Assembly: GCA_947455485.1 (NCBI GenBank)
Contig: CANGNV010000007.1
Span: forward strand, 1-64,000
Direction: 5' to 3'
Source of the DNA: Burkholderiaceae bacterium
Lineage (GTDB): Bacteria > Pseudomonadota > Gammaproteobacteria > Burkholderiales > Burkholderiaceae
Length of the DNA: 64,000 nucleotides
The notes under the pieces are model-generated. The model was not told where the DNA came from, ran no database searches, and saw nothing but the letters and a program-made list of their open reading frames with translations. The position numbers were made by a program, and so were the translations under genes. Of the stretch, positions 10,279 to 18,398 are shown piece by piece (the first letter of the stretch is position 1; each line of letters starts with the position of its first letter).

Positions 10279-11697
10279 ATGTCGATTAATACTGATATTG
10301 AGGCAGTTGATGAGATTTTCCAAGAAGGTAAAGTAGTTGATGGGTTTGTGCTGGGGGCAGAAGTTCATCGTGGCGGCATGGCCAGCTTGTACTCCGCAAC
10401 TAAAGAAGGAATTGATGTTCCTATTCTTCTCAAAATACCTAGAGTAGGTCGTGATCAACCCGTTGAAAGCCTCATTGGCTTTGAGACTGAACTCACCATT
10501 CTGCGCTCGCTCAAGAGTCCCTATGTTCCCAAGTATCTTGGCTCCGGCAATATGGCAACGCGCCCCTATATTGCAATGGAGCGTGTAGTAGGAAGGCCGC
10601 TTGAAGACTTTATTAAAGAAGGTAAGGTTTTTACGATTGATGAGGTAGTAAAGATTGGTGCTGATTTAGCACAAGCTGTGCAAACACTGCATGCACAAGA
10701 TGCTATTCATCTGGATATCAAACCAGAAAATATTCTGATTGACGATCAAAGTAAGCTTACCTTAATTGACTTTGGCTTATCGCATCATGCGCGCTTCCCC
10801 GACTTGCTTGCAGAAGAAATGCGTAAGGGAATTGGTTCAGCGCCATACATTTCGCCAGAGCAAGTTACCGGAATTCGCTCTGACTATCGCAGCGATATCT
10901 TTTCTATCGGCGTCATTATGTATGAGTTGCTAACGGGCGAGCTTCCCTTTGGTAACCCGCAGTCAATGAGTGGCCTGCGAAAAAGAATGTGGGCCCAGGC
11001 TTTTCCTCCCCGAGCCATTCGCAAAGAGATTCCGCGCTGGCTACAAGAAATTGTTTTGCGCTGCCTGGAGCCGCGCGCAGCAGATCGATATCAAAGCGCC
11101 ACACGTCTGCGTCAAGTTTTGCGTGACCATGAAAGCGTTACTCTTACCGAGCGTGCCGATCGAGTTGATCCTCTGAGCTTTTGGGAAAACCTCAAACGCA
11201 TGTTCCGCGCAGCAGGTTACGAACCCTCCCCAAGCCCGCGCCCTAGCATCGGAAATGACGATGCGCCGTTAATGATTGCGGCGATCGATACGCGCCAATC
11301 AGATGAAGACTTGCGTGAACGCATGCAAACAACCGCAAAGAATTTATTACAAGCCTATCCAGAAAGTCGTCTCGTGTGTCTGAGCACTATTGCAAGCACC
11401 CCAACCTTTGAAGGCAATCAAGAAAGCGAAACTGCCAGCGGTATTGTGCGAGGGCATCTCGTGCAACTCATGGAGTGGGCCAAGCCCTTGAAGTTGCCGC
11501 CTGAACGGATTTCGTATCACGTACTAGAAGCACTTGATCCAGCGAGTCGTATTGTGGAATTTGCCAAGGACAATGATGCCTCGCTAATCTTGATTGGCGC
11601 ATCTCATAAGCTGCCAAATAAAGTAACGCCATGGCGGACCTCCATGACAAAGATTGTCGAAGAGGCCCCTTGCAGCGTACATATTGTCAGAACCTAG
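10279..11697 (+). CDS. Serine/threonine protein kinase fused to a universal stress protein domain
   Basis: A fusion of 472 residues. Residues about 20-290 are a Hanks-type kinase. It has a Gly-rich loop (LGAEVHRGGMAS), Lys K52 in LLKIPRV, the catalytic loop HLDIKPEN with D146, DFGLSHH with D164, and SAPYISPEQVTG in the activation segment. Residues about 320-472 form a UspA-type domain (LMIAAIDTRQSDE at its start, LILIGASH near its end). Nothing suggests a membrane helix, so it is probably cytosolic. It likely signals stress by phosphorylation, but targets are unknown. It is co-operonic with the phosphoesterase upstream. An inverted repeat overlaps its stop codon. Confidence 0.9.
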   Translation: MSINTDIEAVDEIFQEGKVVDGFVLGAEVHRGGMASLYSATKEGIDVPILLKIPRVGRDQPVESLIGFETELTILRSLKSPYVPKYLGSGNMATRPYIAMERVVGRPLEDFIKEGKVFTIDEVVKIGADLAQAVQTLHAQDAIHLDIKPENILIDDQSKLTLIDFGLSHHARFPDLLAEEMRKGIGSAPYISPEQVTGIRSDYRSDIFSIGVIMYELLTGELPFGNPQSMSGLRKRMWAQAFPPRAIRKEIPRWLQEIVLRCLEPRAADRYQSATRLRQVLRDHESVTLTERADRVDPLSFWENLKRMFRAAGYEPSPSPRPSIGNDDAPLMIAAIDTRQSDEDLRERMQTTAKNLLQAYPESRLVCLSTIASTPTFEGNQESETASGIVRGHLVQLMEWAKPLKLPPERISYHVLEALDPASRIVEFAKDNDASLILIGASHKLPNKVTPWRTSMTKIVEEAPCSVHIVRT

Positions 11698-11717
11698 ATC
11701 GTTAATCTGATCTAGGT
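11692..11717. terminator. Inverted repeat between the kinase-Usp gene and dctA
   Basis: A 9-bp perfect inverted repeat (ACCTAGATC/GATCTAGGT) with an 8-nt loop includes the stop codon of the kinase gene. It lies between convergent genes. It lacks a T-run, so it may be a Rho-type end or an mRNA-stabilising hairpin. Confidence 0.45.
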
Positions 11718-11722
11718 AGTGA

Positions 11723-13057
11723 TTAGCGCATTTTGTCTTGCTTTTGATCCAGAATCACTTCCGGCTCCTGAGCCTCAACCCAACTATCGCGATTAAGTGC
11801 AGCCGTTAATTGCTGCTGGTTTAATTCTCCCGTCCAGCGCGCCACAACAATAGTTGCTACGCCGTTACCAACTAAATTCGTGAGTGCGCGTGCTTCAGAC
11901 ATAAAACGGTCAATACCCAAGATGATTGCCAGACCCGCAACAGGTACATTTCCTACCGCAGATAAAGTTGCGGCTAAGACAATAAAACCGCTACCGGTAA
12001 TTCCTGCAGCGCCCTTAGACGTCAGAAGCAAAACTAGCAATAAGGTAACCTGCTGCGTAATCGTCATTGGCGTATCTGTAGCCTGCGCAATAAATACTGC
12101 TGCCATGGTTAAGTAAATAGAAGTGCCGTCTAGGTTGAATGAATATCCTGTTGGGATAACCAAACCGACGCAGCTTTTTTTTGCGCCCAGCAACTCCATC
12201 TTTTCCATCATTCGTGGCAATACCGACTCTGATGAGGATGTTCCTAAAACGATTAGCAACTCTTCTTTGATATAGCGTACAAACTTAAAAATGCTAAATC
12301 CATTCAAACGCGCAATAGTTCCAAGAACAATAAATACAAAAAGTAAGCAGGTGATATAAAACGCGCCCATCAATTTGCCTAAAGAAAATAAAGAGCCCAC
12401 TCCATATTTTCCGATCGTAAATGCCATTGCGCCAAAGGCGCCAATAGGGGCAAATTTCATAACAATGCCAATAATGTCAAAAAGAACATGGGAAGTCTTT
12501 TCGATTAAGTCAAACACCATCGTTCCTCTACCGCCAAATTTATGCAATGCAAACCCAAATAACACGGCAATAAATAGCACCTGCAGAATTTCCCCTTTTG
12601 CAAAAGCATCAACTACCGTATTGGGAATAATGTTTAGTAAAAACTCGGTGGTTGTGGCCATCTTGCCTGGCCCCGTGTAGGCAGCAATTCCCTTGGTATC
12701 CAAACTGGCAGGATCAATATTCATGCCCGCACCTGGCTGAAGCACATTGACCACTACTAGACCTACTATGAGTGCGATAGTGCTCACAACCTCAAAATAG
12801 AGGAGGGCTAAGCCGCCGGTCTTGCCCACCTTCTTCATATCTTCCATACCCGCGATACCCAGCACCACAGTGCAAAAGATGATCGGGGCAATCAGCATCT
12901 TGATGCCCTTGATGAAAGCGTCGCCAAATGGCTTCATATCCACACCCAAGGATGGGTATAAATGGCCCAGCAGTACGCCCACCACAACAGCTACAAGCAC
13001 CTGAAAGTAAAGGATTTTATAAATTGGGGGTTTTTTTAATGTGGATGTCAATTTCAT
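11723..13057 (-). CDS. dctA: C4-dicarboxylate/H+ symporter DctA
   Basis: A secondary transporter of the DAACS family that imports succinate, fumarate and malate. From the ATG at 13057 it has 444 residues, close to E. coli DctA (428). The start [20 protein letters not shown] and the segment [16 protein letters not shown] match the family. The signature region [20 protein letters not shown] (Ser-rich re-entrant loop) and the [17 protein letters not shown] motif with the cation-site Asn and Asp are present. A longer reading from a TTG at 13105 would add 16 residues unlike DctA. The gene is divergent from the pseudouridine synthase. No sensor-regulator pair (DctBD) is adjacent. Confidence 0.93.
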   Translation of the reverse strand: MKLTSTLKKPPIYKILYFQVLVAVVVGVLLGHLYPSLGVDMKPFGDAFIKGIKMLIAPIIFCTVVLGIAGMEDMKKVGKTGGLALLYFEVVSTIALIVGLVVVNVLQPGAGMNIDPASLDTKGIAAYTGPGKMATTTEFLLNIIPNTVVDAFAKGEILQVLFIAVLFGFALHKFGGRGTMVFDLIEKTSHVLFDIIGIVMKFAPIGAFGAMAFTIGKYGVGSLFSLGKLMGAFYITCLLFVFIVLGTIARLNGFSIFKFVRYIKEELLIVLGTSSSESVLPRMMEKMELLGAKKSCVGLVIPTGYSFNLDGTSIYLTMAAVFIAQATDTPMTITQQVTLLLVLLLTSKGAAGITGSGFIVLAATLSAVGNVPVAGLAIILGIDRFMSEARALTNLVGNGVATIVVARWTGELNQQQLTAALNRDSWVEAQEPEVILDQKQDKMR

Positions 13058-13152
13058 TTCCTTTGCTGGATTGATGGCAAGGGCCGAAGAAGGCGCTCTA
13101 AGCAAATAATAACCCTCGTCAAGCCGACGTTATTCGCCCCTTGCCCGATAAT

Positions 13153-13896
13153 ATGGTCATGGAAGAAAAAATACGCGTATCCAAGCTACTCTCTGAATTA
13201 GGTCTGTGCTCTCGTCGCGAGGCTGACTCTTATATTGAGCAGGGCCTGGTAACCGTTGATGGTGAAGTGGTGAATGAGCTAGGCTCACGGGCTTTTCGTC
13301 ATCAGAAAATTGAATTGCAATCCGGCGCCAAAGCACAACAAGCATCTCGGATTACGGTCATTCTGAATAAACCTGTAGGCTTTATCTCTCATTACGATGA
13401 TGAGCAAGAGTACCAGCCCGCTGCTTCACTGATCACCCCAGACAATTACTTTCCCAGTCCACTGGATAAGGGCCGCAACCCACGCTTTAATACCCGCGGC
13501 TTAGCGCCTGCAGGCCGCCTCGATATCGACTCTACTGGCATGCTGGTGTTAACCCAAGATGGGCGTATTGCCAAACTCCTCATCGGCGAAAACAGTCCTA
13601 TTGAGAAGGAGTATTTGGTTCGAGTTGAAGGCGCCCTCTCTTTTGAAGATCTAGATCGTCTAAAACACGGCCTGGAACTCGATGGGGTTGTTTTAAAGCC
13701 AGCTCAAGTCAGTTGGCAGAACGAAGACCAGCTTCGCTTTGTTCTGAGAGAAGGTCGCAAGCGTCAAATTCGTCGCATGTGCGAAATGGTTGGCCTGAGA
13801 GTTCTAGGTCTTAAACGTGTTCGTATGGGCAGAATTTCTCTGGGCGCCCTACCCCCTGGAAAATGGCGTTTTGTAAGGCCTGAAGAGCAATTCTAA
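13153..13896 (+). CDS. RluF/RluB-type 23S rRNA pseudouridine synthase
   Basis: A protein of 247 residues from the ATG at 13153. ATG 13159 or TTG 13141 are alternatives. An N-terminal S4 RNA-binding domain (RVSKLLSELGLCSRREADSY, about 7-55) is followed by an RsuA-family catalytic domain. The catalytic Asp lies in GRLDIDSTGML and the second motif is EGRKRQIRRMCEMVGL. It isomerises a uridine in 23S rRNA. The S4 wording is nearest to RluF (E. coli U2604), but RluB is possible, so no symbol is given. The gene is divergent from dctA and lies directly upstream of prfC. Confidence 0.88.
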   Translation: MVMEEKIRVSKLLSELGLCSRREADSYIEQGLVTVDGEVVNELGSRAFRHQKIELQSGAKAQQASRITVILNKPVGFISHYDDEQEYQPAASLITPDNYFPSPLDKGRNPRFNTRGLAPAGRLDIDSTGMLVLTQDGRIAKLLIGENSPIEKEYLVRVEGALSFEDLDRLKHGLELDGVVLKPAQVSWQNEDQLRFVLREGRKRQIRRMCEMVGLRVLGLKRVRMGRISLGALPPGKWRFVRPEEQF

Positions 13897-13911
13897 GAAG
13901 CTCCGCACGCT

Positions 13912-13917
13912 TATAAT
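13912..13917 (+). promoter_or_regulatory. prfC: Possible -10 element of prfC
   Basis: A perfect TATAAT lies 24 bp before the first plausible prfC codon, which would give a leader of about 18 nt. No good -35 box is visible at 17 bp spacing. Confidence 0.35.
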
Positions 13918-13941
13918 TCTGTCAATTAGATTAAGCGCAGA

Positions 13942-15576
13942 ATTACCATCGATACCATCACCTCCAGCACTCCCGGCGCAGAAGTTTTAAGACGTCGTAG
14001 CTTTGCCATCATCTCTCACCCAGATGCTGGAAAGACCACGCTTACCGAAAAACTCCTGTTATACGCGGGAGCCATTCAGATTGCCGGTAGCGTCAAGGCC
14101 CGCAAGGCTAGTCGTCATGCGACCTCCGACTGGATGGAAATTGAAAAGCAACGCGGCATTTCTGTTGCGAGCTCGGTAATGCAAATGGAATATCGTGATT
14201 GCATTATTAATCTTCTCGATACTCCGGGTCACCAAGATTTCTCTGAAGACACGTATCGTGTTTTGACTGCAGTAGATTCTGCACTCATGGTGATTGATGC
14301 TGCAAATGGCGTTGAATCACAGACCTTGCGCTTACTTGAAGTCTGTCGTGCACGCAACACGCCAATCGTGACCTTCATCAATAAGATGGATCGCGAAGTA
14401 AAGCCGCCCATGGAACTCATGGATGAGATTGAAACTGCACTAGGTATTGAAGTGGTTCCTTTTACTTGGCCTGTAGGCATGGGCAAATCATTTGCTGGTG
14501 TGATTGATATCGCTAACTCGCAAATGCGCATGTTCAAGGCGGGCGAAGATCGTGTGACTGAAGATTCGCATGCGATTGTTGACATCAATGATCCCGCGCT
14601 GAAAGAGCGCCTAGGCACTGATCTCGAAAATGCACTTGCAGAAGTCGACCTCATTAAAAATGCGATGCCTGCGTTTGACCGAGAAGCCTTTTTGGCTGGC
14701 CGTCAATCGCCAGTATTCTTTGGCTCAGCCATTAATAATTTTGGCGTACGCGAGATTCTGAATACCTTAGTAGAGCTCGCACCCTCACCAGGCTCACGCA
14801 AAGCTTTGCAACGCGAAGTTAGTCCTGCAGAAAATAAATTCTCTGCCGTGGTGTTTAAGATTCAAGCAAACATGGACCCAGCACACCGAGATCGCGTTGC
14901 CTTCTTACGTATATGTTCTGGGCATTTTCAGCGCGGCATGAAGTTGAAGATTTGCCGAAACGGCAAAGAAGTGCGCACCAATAATGCCCTGTCTTTCTTG
15001 TCACAACGTCGCGACATTTTGGATGAGGCTTTCCCTGGCGACATTATTGGACTGCCAAATCACGGCCTTCTGAGACTGGGTGACACGCTCACCGAAGGCG
15101 AACAATTGCAATTCACAGGCTTGCCATTTTTTGCCCCAGAAATTTTCCGCATGGTCGAATCCGCTGATCCATTACGCTCTAAGCAATTACGCACAGGCTT
15201 AATGCAACTTGGTGAAGAAGGTGCCATTCAAGTATTCCGCCCCATGACTGGTGGCACTATGCTGCTTGGCGCGTTTGGACAACTGCAGTTCGAAGTAGTG
15301 AGCCATCGTCTACAAACTGAGTATGGCGCAGAAGTTCGCTTGCTGCCTGCGCGCTATAACCTAGCTCGCTGGGTAAGCTCAGATGATCCTGTAGCGCTTA
15401 AGAAATTCATACAAGAAAATATTCACCGCATGGCAGAAGATGTTGTGGGGGCCTCCGTATTTTTGGCCAGTCACAAATCCGAACTAGATGTTGCTCAACA
15501 GCGCTGGGAGTCCATCCAATTCCATGCCCTTAGGGAGCATGCGGGCCTCATCTATCAATCAGACCTTGCCGGCTAA
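13942..15576 (+). CDS. prfC: Peptide chain release factor 3 (RF3), non-ATG start
   Basis: RF3 is the GTPase that releases RF1/RF2 from the ribosome after termination. The frame carries RRRSFAIISHPDAGKTTLTE with the G1 P-loop, RGISVASSV (G2 region), DTPGHQDF (G3) and NKMD (G4), and then the translation-factor C-terminal domains. The first ATG, at 14134, would cut off the P-loop. Going upstream there is no ATG, GTG or TTG before an in-frame stop (TAG at 13927-13929). An ATT at 13942, followed by codons TIDTITSST, best fits an RF3 start and gives 544 residues. ATT at 13930 is an alternative. The use of ATT is inferred. Confidence 0.85.
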   Translation: MTIDTITSSTPGAEVLRRRSFAIISHPDAGKTTLTEKLLLYAGAIQIAGSVKARKASRHATSDWMEIEKQRGISVASSVMQMEYRDCIINLLDTPGHQDFSEDTYRVLTAVDSALMVIDAANGVESQTLRLLEVCRARNTPIVTFINKMDREVKPPMELMDEIETALGIEVVPFTWPVGMGKSFAGVIDIANSQMRMFKAGEDRVTEDSHAIVDINDPALKERLGTDLENALAEVDLIKNAMPAFDREAFLAGRQSPVFFGSAINNFGVREILNTLVELAPSPGSRKALQREVSPAENKFSAVVFKIQANMDPAHRDRVAFLRICSGHFQRGMKLKICRNGKEVRTNNALSFLSQRRDILDEAFPGDIIGLPNHGLLRLGDTLTEGEQLQFTGLPFFAPEIFRMVESADPLRSKQLRTGLMQLGEEGAIQVFRPMTGGTMLLGAFGQLQFEVVSHRLQTEYGAEVRLLPARYNLARWVSSDDPVALKKFIQENIHRMAEDVVGASVFLASHKSELDVAQQRWESIQFHALREHAGLIYQSDLAG

Positions 15577-15578
15577 AT

Positions 15579-15827
15579 CTAGCGGGAGCCTGATTGTGGC
15601 CAGTTGCAATCAAATACTGCTACTAACTGAGTATCACTTTTCCTGAAAGATGCCGTCTTGCCATATTGCGCGCAGTACGCATTGGCCTTTGGTGTTAGCG
15701 ATGCAATGGATTCACCATCACTATTTAAAAAGGTGACGTGATTTGAGTCTGATGCATCGGTATAAACCGCTGCACAAGCACTCAAGAAGAAAACTCCTAA
15801 GAACAAAACATATTTGAGGTGCCTCAT
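15579..15827 (-). CDS. Small lipoprotein, function unknown
   Basis: A predicted lipoprotein of 82 residues. A basic start (MRHLKY) and a hydrophobic stretch lead into the lipobox LSAC, with the lipid Cys at about residue 18. The mature part of some 65 residues has two Cys (ANAYCAQYG and VFDCNWP), probably disulphide-bonded. Asp follows only several residues after Cys, so outer-membrane sorting is likely. It is convergent with prfC with only 2 bp between the stops. The family is not recognised. Confidence 0.75.
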   Translation of the reverse strand: MRHLKYVLFLGVFFLSACAAVYTDASDSNHVTFLNSDGESIASLTPKANAYCAQYGKTASFRKSDTQLVAVFDCNWPQSGSR

Positions 15828-15861
15828 TCAAGCCCCTTATTTAATAAATACATTAGCCAAT

Positions 15862-16089
15862 TTATAACTCAAGCCTCTTCACTAGGCTTGCAGTGAGTTT
15901 GCTAGTAAACGGCCGATAGATCAAAATACAGATAATCGCGACTGGATAGGCAACCGACCAAACCTCCAACCAAACCCAAAAGAAATCTGGTGCCAGACCT
16001 ACTCGCACTAAAGTCGTGGCCAGTGTAATACTCAATGACATGAGTCCACCCATGATGGCGGCAAAAATCAGATTGGGAATATTCATCAT
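15862..16089 (-). CDS. DUF2798-type small membrane protein
   Basis: A protein of 75 residues with two membrane helices (about 5-27 and 38-60). The layout matches the DUF2798 family: a short polar start, GGLMSLSITLATT, a Gly-containing turn, FFWVWLEVWSVAYPVAI and a basic C-terminal end. The family's function is unknown. It precedes the small lipoprotein gene on the same strand with a 34-bp gap, so the two may be co-transcribed. Confidence 0.75.
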   Translation of the reverse strand: MMNIPNLIFAAIMGGLMSLSITLATTLVRVGLAPDFFWVWLEVWSVAYPVAIICILIYRPFTSKLTASLVKRLEL

Positions 16090-16161
16090 GATCTAATCAT
16101 AGCGCCTAGACTGCTTAACTGTTATTCTGATTTGTGATCACTATTCCGCGCCCTACATAGG

Positions 16162-16205
16162 GGAGTCTGCTGAGCAAGCTCAGAGGTTCATCATTCCAAG
16201 ACTCT
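16162..16205 (+). promoter_or_regulatory. Nested hairpin leader before the 68-residue protein
   Basis: The leader can fold into an outer stem (GAGTCT at 16163-16168 with AGACTC at 16199-16204) enclosing an inner stem (CTGAG/CTCAG with a CAAG loop, 16170-16183). The outer stem ends just before the Shine-Dalgarno AGGA at 16206-16209. Structure near the ribosome site could tune translation, but this is a conjecture. Confidence 0.35.
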
Positions 16206-16215
16206 AGGAAAAAAT

Positions 16216-16422
16216 ATGGCTGTTGGCCAAAATCAAAGAAATAGAAAAAACGATCCCATGGTTAGTAAAACCGGCAAAGCTAAATTGGGCCCACTTACCG
16301 TCACTCAACTCAACAAATTACTTGAATCTAGCACCAAGCCTAAAGAAAAGGCAAAGATTCAGAGGGCTCTCAATAAGCGCCCTCCGGCGCCAGCAGCCAT
16401 CGCTGAGCCTGTCGCAGCCTAG
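16216..16422 (+). CDS. Small basic protein, function unknown
   Basis: A protein of 68 residues starting with ATG after a good Shine-Dalgarno (AGGAAAAAAT). The first half is rich in Lys, Arg, Asn and Gln (MAVGQNQRNRKND). The middle has a short helix (LTVTQLNKLLESSTKPKEKA), and the tail is Pro/Ala-rich (RPPAPAAIAEPVAA). The charge suggests nucleic-acid contact, but no known domain is recognised. An alternative frame at 16223 is a shadow without its own ribosome site. A clear terminator follows at 16428, so this is a single-gene unit. Confidence 0.7.
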   Translation: MAVGQNQRNRKNDPMVSKTGKAKLGPLTVTQLNKLLESSTKPKEKAKIQRALNKRPPAPAAIAEPVAA

Positions 16423-16427
16423 GTACT

Positions 16428-16453
16428 AAGCCCCGAAATTACCGGGGCTTTTT
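16428..16453 (+). terminator. Intrinsic terminator of the small basic protein gene
   Basis: An 8-bp stem (AAGCCCCG/CGGGGCTT) with a 7-nt loop is followed by a T-rich stretch. It lies just after the 68-residue gene. Confidence 0.9.
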
Positions 16454-16474
16454 CTTATGTAATATGCTCTCATC

Positions 16475-16981
16475 ATGAAAGCATCTCCTCAAATTCACTC
16501 TATCTATATTGCCCCTCAAGCAGGCAAATCAATGGTGCAGATTGCACAAGCCAATATCGTTGCTGGCAAAGGAATTGCGGGTGATCGTTACGCGCTAGGT
16601 ATAGGCGCATTCTCCAAAACTAAAATTAAGATACGTCACATCTCTCTCATTGCCCTAACAGCTATGGAGGATGCTAATCATCAATTAATAGCTAAGCAGC
16701 AAATGCCCTTTAGTGAAGGCGATACTCGCAGAAATGTCATCATTAGCGGCATTTCTGCGGATGAACTCAATGAATTGGTTGGCAAGATTTTTTATTTGGG
16801 CGGTCTGGCATTTAAGGGTACTGAGTTGTGTGAGCCATGCCAACGACCAGCCAACTTACTGAAAAGACCAGACTTTATGAGTGCATTTGAAGATAGAGGT
16901 GGGCTCAGAGCAGAAGCGCTCGAGTCTGGAAACTTGAGCAACGGGGACCGGCTTACATTTTCAATCGACCAAGAAAAATGA
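16475..16981 (+). CDS. MOSC-domain protein
   Basis: A protein of 168 residues with a MOSC (molybdenum cofactor sulfurase C-terminal) domain. The segment GKGIAGDRYALGIG is the usual MOSC glycine-rich start, RRNVIISGI is a family motif, and LCEPCQRPANLL carries the conserved Cys used to handle sulfur or bind cofactor. Such proteins bind the molybdenum cofactor, often as parts of reductases such as YiiM. The partner is not apparent here. It overlaps a GNAT acetyltransferase gene by 4 bp, suggesting co-translation. Confidence 0.88.
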   Translation: MKASPQIHSIYIAPQAGKSMVQIAQANIVAGKGIAGDRYALGIGAFSKTKIKIRHISLIALTAMEDANHQLIAKQQMPFSEGDTRRNVIISGISADELNELVGKIFYLGGLAFKGTELCEPCQRPANLLKRPDFMSAFEDRGGLRAEALESGNLSNGDRLTFSIDQEK

Positions 16982-17373
16982 TTACCTATAAAGAGCATGC
17001 CAATATTAGCCCAGAGCAGGCGATTGACCTCTATACCCGATCAACCCTAGGGGAACGTCGCCCAATCAACAGTATTGAAACGTTTACAGCAATGCTTACC
17101 AATGCAAACCTCATCATTTCTGCATGGGATGATGAAAAATTAGTTGGGATCAGTCGAAGCCTGACAGACTTTGCCTACGTAGCCTATTTGGCGGACCTTG
17201 CTGTGGATGAGCAATACCAGAAACAGGGAATAGGAAAGCAGCTCATTGAAGAAACTAAAGAGCGCCTAGGCCCTAACTGCATGATTGTGCTGCTTGCAGC
17301 TCCAAAAGCAAATGCCTATTACGAACATCTTGGTTTTGAGCACAATCCGCGCGCTTGGATGATAAAAAAATAA
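16978..17373 (+). CDS. GNAT-family N-acetyltransferase
   Basis: A protein of 131 residues with the acetyl-CoA-binding motif A region (LADLAVDEQYQKQGIGKQLI, with the Q-x-x-G-I-G loop) and the C-terminal AAPKANAYYEHLGFEHN motif B. Substrate unknown. It overlaps the MOSC gene by 4 bp and lies 19 bp before the histidine-phosphatase gene, so the three may form one operon. Confidence 0.88.
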   Translation: MITYKEHANISPEQAIDLYTRSTLGERRPINSIETFTAMLTNANLIISAWDDEKLVGISRSLTDFAYVAYLADLAVDEQYQKQGIGKQLIEETKERLGPNCMIVLLAAPKANAYYEHLGFEHNPRAWMIKK

Positions 17374-17392
17374 TTCGATTTAATATTGCAAC

Positions 17393-18040
17393 GTGACTAC
17401 AACAAAACTCTGCCTCATTCGCCATGGTGAAACTTCCTGGAATGCCGAAAGGCGTTTGCAAGGACACACCGATATCCCCCTTAACGCAAGAGGTGTGTTG
17501 CAAGCCCGCCAAATGGCGCAAGCACTTAAAGACATCAAACTCACATTTGATGTTCTGTACACCAGCGATCTAAAGAGAGCGGCTGACACTGCAAATGCTG
17601 TAGTTGAATTGTTTGGTATAGAAGCGCAAGTGGATGGCGAACTACGAGAGCGGCATTTTGGCGCACTTCAAGGACTTTCAATTGGCGAGGCGCCATTAAA
17701 GCGCCCCGATATTTGGCAAGCCCATATTACTCGCGACTTAGAACATGATCTTGATGGTGGTGAAAGCATTTTGCAATTTGCATTACGCGTACAAAATGCG
17801 CTAGACAAAATCCAAGCACGGCATGCTGGTAAAACCATTTTGGTTGTTAGTCATGGGGGGACGCTCGATATGATGTATCGAATTGCTAGCAGGCAAGCTC
17901 TAAGCGCGGAACGGACAGCTTCTGTACCAAATGCTTCACTAAATTGGATTACCCACAGACAAGGCGACGGCTGGGCAATCGAACAATGGGCAGACACTAG
18001 GCACCTAGAGGGTCCCGCCCTTGAAAACGTTGACCTCTAA
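17393..18040 (+). CDS. Histidine phosphatase family protein (phosphoglycerate-mutase-like)
   Basis: A protein of 215 residues from a GTG start at 17393. The RHG motif LIRHGETSWN gives the nucleophile H11, and the second catalytic His is in VVSHGGTLDMMY. DGELRERHFGALQG holds the conserved acid. This is the GpmB/CobC-like branch, whose members are mostly phosphatases rather than mutases. The substrate cannot be told from the sequence. It ends at a bidirectional terminator shared with the convergent 79-residue gene. Confidence 0.88.
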   Translation: MTTTKLCLIRHGETSWNAERRLQGHTDIPLNARGVLQARQMAQALKDIKLTFDVLYTSDLKRAADTANAVVELFGIEAQVDGELRERHFGALQGLSIGEAPLKRPDIWQAHITRDLEHDLDGGESILQFALRVQNALDKIQARHAGKTILVVSHGGTLDMMYRIASRQALSAERTASVPNASLNWITHRQGDGWAIEQWADTRHLEGPALENVDL

Positions 18041-18044
18041 ATAA

Positions 18045-18068
18045 AAAAGTCACCCGTAGGTGACTTTT
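18045..18068. terminator. Bidirectional terminator between convergent genes
   Basis: A 10-bp perfect stem (AAAAGTCACC/GGTGACTTTT) with a CGTA loop has A-tracts on the left and T on the right. It ends the histidine-phosphatase gene and the opposing 79-residue gene. Confidence 0.88.
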
Positions 18069-18085
18069 GACTATTCAGAAAGGGT

Positions 18086-18325
18086 TTACTTTCTGATGTG
18101 CGCATGACGAGCAGCATCTTGTGACATGCCCTCACCTTTTGGCTTGCCTTCAAGCGCTTCTTTTTCAGCAGTAATTTCTTTGCGGCGCTCTTTGCATGAA
18201 CCAGCAATCTCTTGCAATGCTTTACGAGCTCTAGCAGCAGAAGCTTTAATTCCTTTTCCGTGAAACTTTTCATTTTCTGATTGGTATGTTTCAAATGCGG
18301 CAATTAATTTGTCATGATGGGACAT
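18086..18325 (-). CDS. Small basic histone-like protein, unknown
   Basis: A protein of 79 residues, mostly helical and Lys/Arg/Ala-rich. The core FHGKGIKASAARARKALQEI and KERRKEITAEKEALEGKP resemble small DNA-associated proteins of the bacterial histone-H1-like type, but the match is only one of composition. It ends MSQDAARHAHIRK. The upstream sequence holds AAGGAAAA near the ATG. From memory such small proteins are common in Burkholderiales. A nucleoid role is a guess. Confidence 0.65.
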   Translation of the reverse strand: MSHHDKLIAAFETYQSENEKFHGKGIKASAARARKALQEIAGSCKERRKEITAEKEALEGKPKGEGMSQDAARHAHIRK

Positions 18326-18398
18326 ATTTTTCCTTATGAATTATTGAAATAATCGGCTTAAGATGCACTTTAACCTAATATATGAAAATTACTTCAAT

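Noticed and set aside
14134..15576. prfC starting at ATG 14134
   Set aside because: It would lack the RF3 P-loop and the conserved residues that are clearly encoded in frame upstream.
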